NCBI GenBank assembly: GCA_001600455.1
Contig: BCKC01000001.1
Span: forward strand, 6,350,441-6,414,440
Reading direction: 5' to 3'
Source: Endocalyx cinctus
Taxonomy: Eukaryota > Ascomycota > Sordariomycetes > Amphisphaeriales > Apiosporaceae
Length of the DNA: 64,000 bases
Positions 45,786 through 59,530 of this stretch are shown here, in pieces. The notes under the pieces are model-generated. The model had not been told where the DNA came from and ran no database searches. It saw nothing but the letters and a program-made list of their open reading frames with translations. Position numbers and translations under genes: made by a program. The number at the start of each line of letters is the position of its first letter. The first letter of the stretch is position 1.

Positions 45786-46058
45786 CTTAGAGGTAGCATA
45801 CGGTGACCATTTTCTACTTTAGTTAGGGGTTGGTTAAGTTCGTGCTGTTGTAGAAAAGGCACACATACAATGAGTGCATGTGTTATATATACTACCTGTA
45901 TTCACCGCCTTCCCAACTATCTATTTAAGTATATATTCCCACCTTCGTAATTCCATAGACCTTACTCTGACACCAATCCAACTATTTCATTTACCACGTT
46001 TCTCAACAGGCTATATTACAATATCGTGACCGTAAATCGTAGCTCTCTCAGGGTCAGC

Positions 46059-46958
46059 ATGGATATGCAGGAATCATGTGAACCGCTTCCTGAGCAAAAT
46101 GCCCTCCCTACCTTAATAACCTCGAAATTACTCGGGCCCCCTCCCTACGTGCCCCATCCCGAAGATCTCCCCAAAGCACTTAACCCATTTCCCCACGTAG
46201 ACGGAGGCCATATTCGACAAATCGACGACACCACGTTAGTTAAATACGGACCTGATGTCACTTTAGCGGAAGCCGAGGCGATGGATTTCATTTCCCGGCA
46301 TACCAGCGTCAAGTGTCCTGAAGTTATCGGCGCTTACGTCCTCGACGGTAAGGGTCACATCATGATGTCTTACGAACAGGGTAAGCTGTTGTCCGCGTTT
46401 TGGGAAGATGCGGAGGAGGAGGAGAAAGAAACGGCGATTAAGCAATTACAGCGTTACCTAAAGGAAATGCGTAGTATTAAAGGCGACTATGTCGGCGGAT
46501 TTAATCGTAACCGCTGCGTGGCTGGGGAGTTTATGTGGGACTACGATCATCAAAGTGGTTACAAGTACGGGCCTTATCCCGACGAACACGAGTTTAATAA
46601 CGGGCTCATAACGGCCCTTTCGCGAGCGAGTCCGTGGCCTGAAAATACGGACCCTGAATCTCCGGAATACAACACGGCCTACGCCAACCGACAGTTGATA
46701 CACTCTCTTCGCGGCCACGAGATTGTTTTTACGCACGGCGACCTGAACGCTGGGAATATCCTCGTGCAGGATGACTTGACGGTCGTGATTCTGGATTGGG
46801 CTACCGCGGGTTTCTATCCTGCCTACTGGGAGTGGTATAAAGCTACGTGGCACGGTGTATTTAAGCCTAGTTTTATTCGACAGATGGAGCGGTATATTCC
46901 GCCTTACTGGATCGAAGCGCACATTATGGAACTCATATACCAAAAGATTCTTGGATGA
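46059..46958 (+). CDS. APH-like kinase (aminoglycoside phosphotransferase / choline kinase fold)
   Basis: 299 aa, single exon, starting at the first in-frame ATG (46059). An N-lobe with KYGPDVTLAEAEAMDFI and a Gly/Lys-type hinge region (MMSYEQGKLLSAFWED) precedes the catalytic loop THGDLNAGNILV (D228, N233) and the metal-binding ILDWATAGFYPAYWEW (D246). These are the Brenner-type motifs of the APH family. Filamentous fungi carry dozens of such genes with unknown small-molecule substrates; antibiotic resistance should not be assumed. There is no signal or membrane segment. The gene is isolated from its neighbours by repeats. Confidence 0.88.
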   Translation: MDMQESCEPLPEQNALPTLITSKLLGPPPYVPHPEDLPKALNPFPHVDGGHIRQIDDTTLVKYGPDVTLAEAEAMDFISRHTSVKCPEVIGAYVLDGKGHIMMSYEQGKLLSAFWEDAEEEEKETAIKQLQRYLKEMRSIKGDYVGGFNRNRCVAGEFMWDYDHQSGYKYGPYPDEHEFNNGLITALSRASPWPENTDPESPEYNTAYANRQLIHSLRGHEIVFTHGDLNAGNILVQDDLTVVILDWATAGFYPAYWEWYKATWHGVFKPSFIRQMERYIPPYWIEAHIMELIYQKILG

Positions 46959-47184
46959 ACGATAGTGAGTGACACTCCGGCGCAATTCAGACAATACAGT
47001 TTTAGGGGCTGTTCACGACCTGAAGGTTGAGAGGAACTGTCAAAACAGTCATGTCGAAAGCTCAAGCTAGGCCGAGGTTAAAAGCGGCATGGCTTAGGTT
47101 TAAGTCCAAATTTGATATGGATTGGTAGAATGTTCCCTTCTAGTATAGAACAGTCAACGACTCTCTTACATACAACAGAACGAC

Positions 47185-47231
47185 GTTGGTAGGAAAGTAG
47201 GTTGGTAAGAAAGTAGGTTGGTAAGTAAGTA
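47185..47231. repeat. Minisatellite of a GTAGGTTGGTAAGAAA-type 16-bp unit
   Basis: About two and a half copies occur head to tail just downstream of the GH43 stop codon. Confidence 0.75.
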
Positions 47232-47241
47232 GTCAGATCCC

Positions 47242-49946
<2,705 letters not shown>

Positions 49947-52215
49947 ATGGCTTGGGGACTCGAGACTCCCGTCGCCGAGCGACCGCCCAAAGGCCAGTTT
50001 CACCTAGCCGGGCGGACCTTTCCTCGCAAGAAGTGGTGGAAAGACGCCGAGACGCGAAAGCTCTACTTTTATATCCTAGCCCTCATCCTCACGAACACGG
50101 CCAACGGATTCGACAACTCGGTACGTATTATTCTAGTACAAATCCACTAGAAATGGAAAAGAATTCCTTGACCTAACCTCCCTTTTTTTCACTTCTCCCT
50201 GTTTTCAGATGATGAACGGTCTCCAAAGCCTATCCTACTGGCAGGAATACTTCGACCACCCGCGCGGGTCCATCCTCGGCCTCTTCAACTGCGTCATGAG
50301 CGTCGGCGCCCTCGCGGGCTTGGTCCTGCTTCCCTTCGGGCTGGACCGGTTCGGACGGAAGCCCGCTCTCGTCGTCGGCTCGCTGTTCATGCTGCTCGGG
50401 ATCGCGCTGCAGGCCTCCGCCGCGAACTTCGGGATGTTCGTCGCGGCTAGGCTGATCCTCGGTTTCGGCGATATCATCGTCATCGTCACCGCCCCTTTGC
50501 TGATCTCCGAGATCGCCCCTTCTCAGGATAGGGCTATCTTGGTCACGCTCAACGGGGCTACGTATCACTCGGGGGCATTTATCGCAGGTAAATATATATA
50601 TTATATATAATTTCTCCATTCTTTTCTTTTTAGATACACATATCTTTACTATGGTAATACTAACATCAACTTTCAAAAAATATTTAGCATGGGTAACCTA
50701 CGGCACCCTCGAAATCCCCAACGACTGGTCCTGGCGGGCCCCCTCCCTGATCCAAGCGGCCTTCACGCTGTTCATGCTGGCCGTGGTATACTGGGTACCG
50801 GAGTCGCCGCGGTACCTCATCGCGCGCGACCGGCCCGACGAGGCCCTGAGGATCCTCGCGCGCTACCACGCCGGAGGGGACGAGTTAGACGAGGTCGTCC
50901 AGCTCGAGATGGCCGAGATCTCTTCGGCGCTCGCGCTCGAGAAGACGCACGCGGATTCCTTCTCTTACCTTGATTTTTTCCGCACGAGGGGGAATCGTTG
51001 GAGGTTGGTTGTTATTATTACGGTGGGCGTATTTTCTCAGGTGAGTGAGACTGGGTTTTTTTTTTTTTTTGGTTCTTTGAAGGGCTTGCTTGGATTAGTT
51101 TCCTACGCGGAAACTTGTATTTTTGTTCTACGAAATGTCATTACCGAGAAGCCTTCCCCCCTGCCTTGTTTTTTTTTTCATATCAGGAAGAAAATAAAAA
51201 GTCACCAACGTTGACTTCGGAGGAAAAAAAAAACCAGTGGTCCGGCAACGGCCTAGTCTCCTACTACCTCAACATCGTGCTCAACAGCATCGGGATCTCG
51301 GACGCCCGCCGGCAGCTCGTCATCAACGGCGGGCTCACGACGTACGGGTTAGGCCTGAACCTCTTCTTCTCCTTCTTCGTCGACCGCTGGGGCCGGCGGC
51401 CGATCTACCTGGTCGGCACCGTCGGCATGCTGGCGACCTTCGTCGTCTGGACCGTCCTGTCGGCCCGCTACGAGATCGGCCCGAGCGCGTCCCTCGGGAA
51501 CGGCGTCCTCGCGACGATCTTCTTGTATAACCTCGCGTATAACTCCAAGTCGGGCTTGCTGGCCAGCTACACTACGGAGATCTTGCCGTATCATATGAGG
51601 GCGAAGGGGTTTACGATCAGTTGAGTTCACCTCTCTTTTTATTTTAGTCTACTCGAGTTTTGTCTCGTGGACAAGCTGGGAGGGAGCAGAACAACGAGCT
51701 AACCGATTCGCCGCGGTCGTTTATAGTGGAATACGGATTGTACATTAGTCTATTCTTTAACCAGGTAAGTTTTAAGTCCCACCCCGCGAACGTCCATCCG
51801 TAAACTAACGGCGGGCGTTGATAGTACGTGAACCCAATCGCTCTGGACAACATCCACTGGCGCTATTACATGTGAGTTTAACCTACGGACCATTCATATA
51901 ATTTCACTTCTCAGCATAAAAAAAATACATTCTTCCATTAATAACATGCTCTTTTATTCATTATTTCTCCTCCCCTTTCCCTTGCTAAAACTAAATCAAT
52001 CAATAAAATCCAGATTCTACTGTGTATTCCTCGCGGTCGAGATCGTCGTCATCTACTTCTTTTACCCGGAAACGAGGTACCTACCGCTGGAGGAGGTAGC
52101 GAGGATCTTCGACGGGGACGACGTCGCCCAGATGGCCAACGTCGAGCTCGAGAAGCACGGGGAGAAAGGGTTCACGACGGGTGCGCGATTCGTGGAAAGG
52201 GCCGAAAGCGCTTGA
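49947..52215 (+). CDS. MFS sugar transporter (sugar porter family)
   Basis: Seven exons: 49947-50120, 50209-50587, 50688-51040, 51238-51619, 51727-51764, 51825-51871 and 52014-52215, 524 aa. Sugar-porter marks: GLDRFGRKPALVVGS between helices 2 and 3, VPESPRYLIARDRPDEAL after helix 6, and VDRWGRRPIYLVGT between helices 8 and 9. AKGFTIMEYGLYISLFFNQYVNPIAL is rebuilt across three introns, and PETRYLPLEEVARIFDG closes helix 12. About twelve hydrophobic spans lie in the plasma membrane. Sequence resembles fungal lactose/disaccharide-type permeases, so the substrate may be an oligosaccharide. Exons 5 and 6 are only 38 and 47 nt; the exon 4 donor (GTTGAG) is the weakest splice signal. It is transcribed divergently from the GH43 gene. 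Confidence 0.9.
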
Positions 52216-55200
52216 TAGGGAGGAGAGGGGTTAGAGGGGGGGGGGGGGGGCTAGTAGAGGATAAAATGGAAAAATAGGCGAGGGGAGGGCAATTTTCGAT
52301 CTTAACCCCTAGAGGTCGAGGTAAGAAGAAGAAAACAAGGAAAAACAAAGTGGTAGGCCAAAGTCGATTCGTGTTTTTCGTTACTTTCCTGGTGGGCGAC
52401 GAGTGCCCTCGTGTTGGATGAGTGCCGGGGAGAAAACTGAAACATATATAAACGCATATATATACGTGATGTTGTATTCGGGATACTTTAATGGAAAGCA
52501 ATGAATCTTGTTGACCTAGATTATCATAGTAGCCTCGATTACACTCGTTGTAGTTGATGGTGAAACAAGTGCTACATAGTAGAACAACAGGCATATCACA
52601 GAACAATTATTGTACGATAGCCATCTTTCACCATAAATAAACAAAACTCTCTAGCATAGTATGTTTCCTTCTTCCTCTTAGCATTTGGCTCGCAATGCTA
52701 ATGCCGTGAGTAACCACTCGTAGGTTGCCTCACTTGGTGAAATGCAATTACTCAGTTTTCAAAAGCATTAACGTCGGTTAGCGTCCAGATAGCCGGCAAC
52801 CTACAATAGGGTTAATTTTTAAGCTTATAACAATTAACTGTCATTAATTGACACCCCTTTTTATTTTCCAGGGTTTCGTCTTTATTTTATTTTATTTTTT
52901 TCCCCTTTCTTGGGTGAGGAAGAAAGCAGAGGGCGTATAATCCCTCGGATGTCCTCCGATTGGTAGAAACCATGATGTCGCGCCAAGAAATATCATCAAG
53001 AACTTTTCTGGTTTACTTTCAAGAGGCCATGAGGTCATGAATAGCGTACAGGTAGTTGCACTGCCTTGTCTTCGTATTGTTATATACTATGCTTAGTAGC
53101 TAGGGTGTGTTGGTGGAGTCCGGGCGCGAAATAGGAGACTTTTTTCACTATATAAGTAATGCGCACAATGTTTTAAATCCTGTTTTCGCGAATAAGTGAG
53201 ATGAGAAGGAAAAGGGCATGGATGCTGGTTTCAGGTACCTATATATACCCGGGCATATATATATATATATATACTGCACAACCACACGGTCCTGGAATTC
53301 AATTACTGTGTACTTTAAGTTATACTGTCACGTTTTTTTTTTTTTTTTTTTGGGTTCGGGAAAGTCTTGGCCATCTACCGGGTATTTAACCTCAGCTAGA
53401 GAGAGGGGGGAAAAAGGGATGCGTTCGATGATTATGGAAGAAGCAAAGAATAAAAAAAGATCACCGATCGATGATCATCGACGCGGGTGGAAAGTAGTGC
53501 TAGGTAACATCGCATGAACACGTTTATTTGATAGCGCAGGAGATACGGCGGAGATGATACCGACCGGCTTAAGCTTTCTTGGGTCTACTGTGTATCCATA
53601 TAGTGTGCGTATCACTTGATTTTACCCACTAATAACGGCTTAAACAATGGTGTGCCGGTAATTTTGTCGAGTGATCGATACCGAATCAGGGGGGGATCGC
53701 ATCGTAGTAATGGTCTTGGTACGCGAGACTTAATCTGATATAATCTCCATCGATTTTCTGTGAGGAGTTCATCTTTACTCCAGAGAGGGGGGGATCTAGA
53801 ATCTATATGTATGTGGAAAATTATATACTACTGTGTATGTATACAAAGTATGCGCGGAGGGAAAATTATGAGTAATCCTTACACTACAAGCGGTATGGAG
53901 TACTACACTAACTAATTCAATCATTCGATTGCGAGAAATATATTTGTATCCACCGCTCAGCCACTTCCACGATTTTTCTTCTTCTTTTTCTCGAGCGCTT
54001 TTGCTTGAGAATACTTTAACGATAAAATTTGACTTACGTAGAAAATGCAGCTGGGCACTATACAAAGTGCGGGACGACCCATAGATGACGAGGCCATATT
54101 TATGAATTCGTAGATAATCGAAGTTGTTTATCCACTAATTGATGTTTACATAATATTAGCGTAGATGAGCCAACGACTTGTAGCGAAGAGTAGGTAGTGA
54201 ATAGTAGCGGACTAATTTCGAGGTGGTCATTTAATAGTCGAGTTTTAATGTCGTATCTAAACAATACACTACTATGTAGTAGGCTGGACTAGATCTTTCA
54301 ATATTGAGCACATGGCCGGCCTAGAACATATCAACACAAAGAGCAAAATATCAATATTAAATACTTAGGTATATATAAGTTTTAGATGAAGGTGACTGGT
54401 TGAATATAAAGAATGCCTTCATTCCATTGACTGGAATGAATAGCCATATGAATATGATTAATCTTATCTTATTTCCTTAACCTAGATATCTGATATGCCT
54501 ATGAAAACTTGACTTTTTCTGTGTGTTTCCCCGGAAAAAAAAAAAGACCAAAAAGCGATAAGCTATAATATACAGTAAGTTAAAAGAAAGGAAAAGGTAT
54601 TACAAACTTGGTAGGTAATTTGCAAGATCCGAGTTCTTGGAGTAGACGGTGTTTGGTTCTTTGGTTGGTGGCAGTTGTTACGTCGGAAATTACACATTAC
54701 AGTAAATTAACATGTTATGTGGATTACATGAGGTGCTTCGGAGGCGCGTCGTCACTTTGTAGTGTACATACATCCATAGTATGATTCTTTTTCCCTCTCT
54801 TTTCTTTCTTTTCCCCCTTATTATTTGCAAATGGAATGAATAATCAATAATAACCCTATCGATCTATACGTATACCACCTAAGCACTAATAGCGTCTTTA
54901 TACTAGCCCATCAGTTGACAACGGGTCTAACTGTACCGTAGTTAGTTAGCATTTAATTAGTTTACAGGTGGCTATGCAGAATATACGTGTACCTACTACC
55001 TGTAATAAGTACTGTACCTACCTAGTGTGTACTATATAAAATATACCACAAGGGATATAACATAAATACAGTTAACTGAGTAAAGTGATCCATTTATTCC
55101 TTGATAAAAAGAGTCTTGGAGTTGACAGGATGAAAAAGTCGGTACAGTAATTAAAAATATTAAAATAAACATAATCAATTTCCTTGTTCTTCTTACTGAT

Positions 55201-56009
55201 AGGGTTACTCGTTTTTTCATTTATGCTGCTTTGATTTTCTTTTTTTTCTTATTGTTCTTGTACCTGCAGTAGTGTTAAGCCCCAATGTAACGGCATTGAC
55301 AATACATGCCAGAGCTTAATCAGAGTTGACCCATTTATTTGACGGATTTTATGAATGCGGATTGGTTATAAATTATTATAACAGGCTTAACCAACCAATC
55401 AACCCCCTAAAAAAAAAACAAAATAACGACCATTCATTTCCTGTAGTAGCATTGTACCTGCGCTAGGTAGTATACACCGTAAATTAGTAGGTACTCAGGT
55501 ACTTGGAAGAACCGTTTTATACTACGTACATGCCTAGGTATAGTAGGTATAGTGACTACGGGTATAGTACTATGGTATACTATAATGACATTACCAGGGT
55601 GTTAATCCACCCCTTTCAAGTTTCCATTTCTCCTTCGAACACCCCTGTACCGAATCGCTTTCCCTGTCGTCTTCTCCCTTTTTTTTCTCCCCTGCCCTTC
55701 TTTTAGTGGGCTAGACAAACATTCATTTCACCCACATCCTCCCCTTAACACTCTTTTCACATCCCTTCCTCTTCTTCTTCCTTTTTCCTTAACTCCATCG
55801 CGTCTTTTCTTCCATCCAACTGAGAGTTACAGTTACTCTCTATTACATTCTTTAGGAATCGCCTTTGCGTAAATACAATACACTCTCGTTAATCAGACAG
55901 TACGAAGATTACGATAATTTAATTGGACTTCCTCGCCCTCAGATCGAAATCGTCCGATATAGATCTTTGACCGCAAGAAAGGAAAAGTGTGGATAATCTA
56001 TAATTCCTG
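52216..56009. other. Gene-poor region with poly-G, poly-T and TA tracts
   Basis: 3.8 kb without a convincing gene. It holds a G16 run near 52235-52250, a TA tract near 53257-53273, and a T17-18 run near 53334-53351. AT-rich sequence follows up to the leader of the SUN gene (from about 55700, CT-rich). Confidence 0.55.
52235..52250. repeat. Poly-G run just past the sugar-transporter stop codon
   Basis: About 16 consecutive G, 20 bases after the stop; length is prone to sequencing error. Confidence 0.85.
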
Positions 56010-56191
56010 GTAAGAATGGAGCAAAAAAAACCCTATTTCCCACCTGTTCATTGTCTTTATATTCAACTCAAGCCAATGGAGATCACCCTTTTCTTTTCAT
56101 ATCTTTGTGTCGGTTTTTGCGATAAAACAATGACAAGTTGAAAGTCCCAAGTCGATCATCTTGATGTATACTAACACTGAATTCTTTTTAG
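56010..56191 (+). other. Intron in the 5' untranslated region of the SUN gene
   Basis: Donor GTAAGA at 56010, a perfect TACTAAC branch point at 56169-56175 and acceptor TTTTTAG ending at 56191 all agree. It lies in the leader about 105 bases before the start codon. Removing it also removes an upstream ATG at 56016. Confidence 0.7.
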
Positions 56192-56296
56192 AACTGCCAA
56201 AATCACATTGACAACAGTCGAAAAGTAATATCTAGAGAAGAAAGGCGTAATCAGTTAATTCAACGAAATAATTAATCTCGAAAATCAAAAATCAAA

Positions 56297-57623
56297 ATGA
56301 AGGCCATCATTCTCAACCTCGCTCTCGCGGCAACCATTGCCAGCGCTCAGCCTCACCACCACGGTCATGAGCACCTTCACAAGAAGAACGCTGAAAAGCG
56401 CGATCTCGAGGTCGCCTACACCGCCGCCTACGTGACCAAGTACGTTTTGGGTAACCAGGAAATCAGCGCCGACGAGGCTAAGGCTGGTCTGGACGAGGGT
56501 CTCTACATTAAGGTTGGAGAGACCACTCCTACCTTTACCACCCCGTCCGCCGAGCCCTCTACTTCTACTTCTTCCGCCGGCGGTGTTTTCATCCAGGAGG
56601 TCACCACCAGCTCGTCCGCCGCCCCTACCACCACCACGAGCGCCACTCCCACCACCACCTCGACCACCTCGACTTCCTCCCAGGCCGCCACCACTTCCAG
56701 CTCCTCCAGCTCCGGTGCCACCGGCGTCGATGCCGAGTTTCCTAGCGGAGAGCTCGACTGCGACACCTTCCCCAGCGACTACGGTGCCGTGGCCCTCGAC
56801 TACCTCGGCCTCGGCGGTTGGTCCGGTCTCCAGTTCACGCCCGACTACACCGAGGGTGACTCTTTCATCAGCTACATCGAGACGGCCGTCAAGGGTATGA
56901 CCCTCCAGAGCGGTTTCTACTCGTACGCCTGCCCGGACGGATACCTCAAGTCGCAGTGGCCCTCGGCTCAGGGATCGACCGGCCAGTCCGTCGGTGGTCT
57001 CCGCTGTAACTCGGACAACAAGCTCGAGCTTACGCGAACCGAGTACAAGACGCTTTGCCAGAAGGGCGTGAGCAACATCAAGATCAAGAACAAGATGAGC
57101 CAGGGTGTCTCCTTCTGCCGTACCGACTACCCCGGTACCGAGTGCATGAACATCCCCGTCTACGCCGGCCCCGGCACCGAGGTCGAGCTCACCAACGTGG
57201 CCTCGAGCGACTACTACACCTGGGAAGGCAAGTCGACCACCCTCCAGTACTACGTCAACAAGAAGGGTGTCACGACCGAGGAGGGTTGCCAGTGGACCTG
57301 CGACACCGACGCGGAGGCTTGCGGTAACTGGGCCCCGGCCGTTCTCGGCGTCGGCAAGTCCAGCGACGGTATCACCTACGTTTCCATCTTCGCCAACACC
57401 CCCACCTCCAGCGCCAACCTTGACTTCAACCTCGACATTACCGGTGACGTTACCACCGAGTGCGGTTACTCTACCTCCAGCGGTTACACTATCGATGGTG
57501 GCTGCACCGTAAGTTATCCCTCCCTTGATACAATTACTTTTAAAGATATCTTATACTAATTATTGCTTTCTTTAGACTGGTGTCGCCGATGGCGATTCGG
57601 CCACTATCGTCCTGACCGAGTAA
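56297..57623 (+). CDS. SUN-family (GH132) cell-wall protein
   Basis: Two exons, 56297-57508 and 57576-57623, 419 aa. A signal peptide covers about residues 1-18. A His-rich stretch (PHHHGHEHLHKK) follows, and a Lys-Arg (residues 34-35) is a probable Kex2 cleavage site. A Thr/Ser-rich region, likely O-mannosylated, spans about residues 77-142. The SUN domain then shows ELDCDTFPSDYGAVALDYLG, GGWSGLQ, SYACPDGYLKSQWPS, GQSVGGLRCN, SFCRTDYPGTECMNIP and GCQWTCDTDAEACGNWAP. Family members (yeast Sun4, Sim1, Uth1, Nca3) are beta-glucan-associated proteins acting in septation and wall remodelling. The last exon is only 16 codons including the stop; its join (GCT-TGV) is in phase 0. A 5' UTR intron precedes the gene. 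Confidence 0.95.
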
Positions 57624-59530
57624 ATGTAAACATGGATGGGCCCAATTTAATTTTTTTTTTCTAAACCGTCTATTGTACTACGTCCTTTTTTTTTATGTTC
57701 TCATGGATACCTGTTGCTATTTGCTGATCGGGGGGACATTATATGGTGTACCACGACTTTTCTTTTCGGAAAACCGTGGTGAATCTACTTTTTATTGTGT
57801 ATATTCGAAGAGGCTTTGAGAATATGGTGGATGACTCATTAGGTTCAATTTGAAATAAAAAAAAATATAAAAAAAAATTAAACGCTAAAGTCGGTGATTT
57901 ACGTGAGAGCGTTGTTTTGATTATGTCTTCTTTTCTTTTTATTTCAACGTCGATCAATTCCTGCGGCATCTCTCTTGGCTTTCGGTGTCAAGATCAGCCA
58001 AGCTGCCGTCGTACGTAGCTAACTGAGGAGCTTAACATGCAGATAAACACTGGTCACGATTACAATGGCTCTCAGTCTTGGTCTTTACAGTGTCTAGATG
58101 AGAGATGTCGGGTACGTCTTGTTTTAATTCTCAAGGCATACATGCATATATGAATGAATGAATCAAGGTCGACTTCAGCATTGGCCTTTATGATCCATCT
58201 TTGGCTACTCTACCCGTTCCAAGTCTGGAAGGATGTGACGAAGTTGACATGTTGAACTCGTAGATCGTATTTCTTTTCCCCTCTTCTCTCTCAATTCATC
58301 GACAACTACTCACGTCTTGTATGGATATACATGTATGTCCGTCAGGTCAGCTGGTACGGTACATATGAAGTTATATATCTTACGTTATATAAAAGAACAT
58401 TTCTTGAATCATTGACCAGTCAAAGACCTGCAGGTTGAATTTTGCGGGGTAGTTTTATTAGTTGATCGATCTTGGTTCTTGTCATACCCTCCCTAAATCC
58501 ATTGGTATACTGTAGAAGCCTTTTCTTAGTACTTCTTTTCTTCTTAAGGCTGTGTGTATGTGTGGCTGTTTTTCTTTTCCGTGCTTTTTTCTTTTTCTTC
58601 TTCTTCCTTTTGGTGTTGCCAAGCATTTTAAGTTCTATGTTAGCTGCATTAGGGGGGGCGGACAGACCTGGCAGATTTTTTTTTGCAGGTGGGGGAGCTT
58701 TCCGTATGGTCGGCCAGTACCGGTTGAAATTTTTTTTATTTTTTTTTTTAAAGACCATACGAAAGGTAAAGATCGTCAGGTTGGAAAAAAAGATCATGTG
58801 GTGAGGAATACTTTCCACCCTCTTCTTCGTCTGTTTTCCTACCAAGAAATACACGGGGAATATACCAGGGAAAAGTTTTTTTTTTCGTTTTTGTAAGGAT
58901 ATTCTTTGCTCGGTCCACTTTGGCCTTAAAATGGCCGGGACCGATGAACCATGCTTAAATGGTGTTGATTCGATGACGAGACGTTCTTATTAGTAAAGAA
59001 ATCTTCACGGCCTTTTTTTCTTTTTGGTTATAACTTTTCTTTGCACGGGGTCAATAGCTTGAATATATATTGTTTATATCTATTCTCTATTCTTCTACCC
59101 CCCTTCTCTCTTTCTCTGGCTTCTTTCTCTTGAAAAGATTGTTAAGGTCAGGGACCTATTTACCTACCTACTTATTCCTGTCTATAGTATAATTTTAGTT
59201 CTCAATATATTGCTGCTGTCGTATACGTTATCGACGACATTGTTTTTACTTATATCTGTATCTTACGTTCACCCCAAATAAACTTTCCAGAACTACCGGT
59301 GCTTGATGAATATGCACTGATTATCTCAAGCGTACTCGTTATCTAAGAATTAGTAACTTGTCAAAGCTTATTCTACACTAATCACCTAAAGTTGACATAG
59401 GAACCTCCTGTTTTCCTCCGTTCTTACTATTTTCTAGAAAGAGGTGGAAAAGCGAGATCTGGTGTTTATATATACAACATTTGGATAATTCAGCTGCTTT
59501 TGAGAACTTAGAAGAAAAAAGAATAGAAAG
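57624..59530. other. Intergenic region with strand-asymmetric purine/pyrimidine DNA
   Basis: 1.9 kb. From about 58530 to 58760 one strand is strongly T-rich; the ORFs there (Phe- or Lys-rich) are composition artefacts. A CT-rich leader precedes the FMP42-like start. No gene seen. Confidence 0.55.

Larger units (their letters stand above)
43134..46058. other. Intergenic region with several small repeats and one ambiguous base
   Basis: 2.9 kb without a supportable gene. It holds AGCTCCAGA-type repeats at about 43910-43940, a telomere-like pair at 43958-43969, (GAAA)n at about 44385-44410, an N at 44593, and a degenerate repeat with a hairpin at 45602-45785. The promoter of the APH-like kinase is at the right end. 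Confidence 0.55.

Noticed and set aside
52172..52606. 144-codon minus-strand ORF overlapping the transporter 3' end
   Set aside because: Phe/Pro/Ser-rich translation of a poly-G region; no signal or domain.
58530..58860. Overlapping Phe-rich and Lys-rich ORFs
   Set aside because: They result from a strongly T-rich strand; composition is not protein-like.
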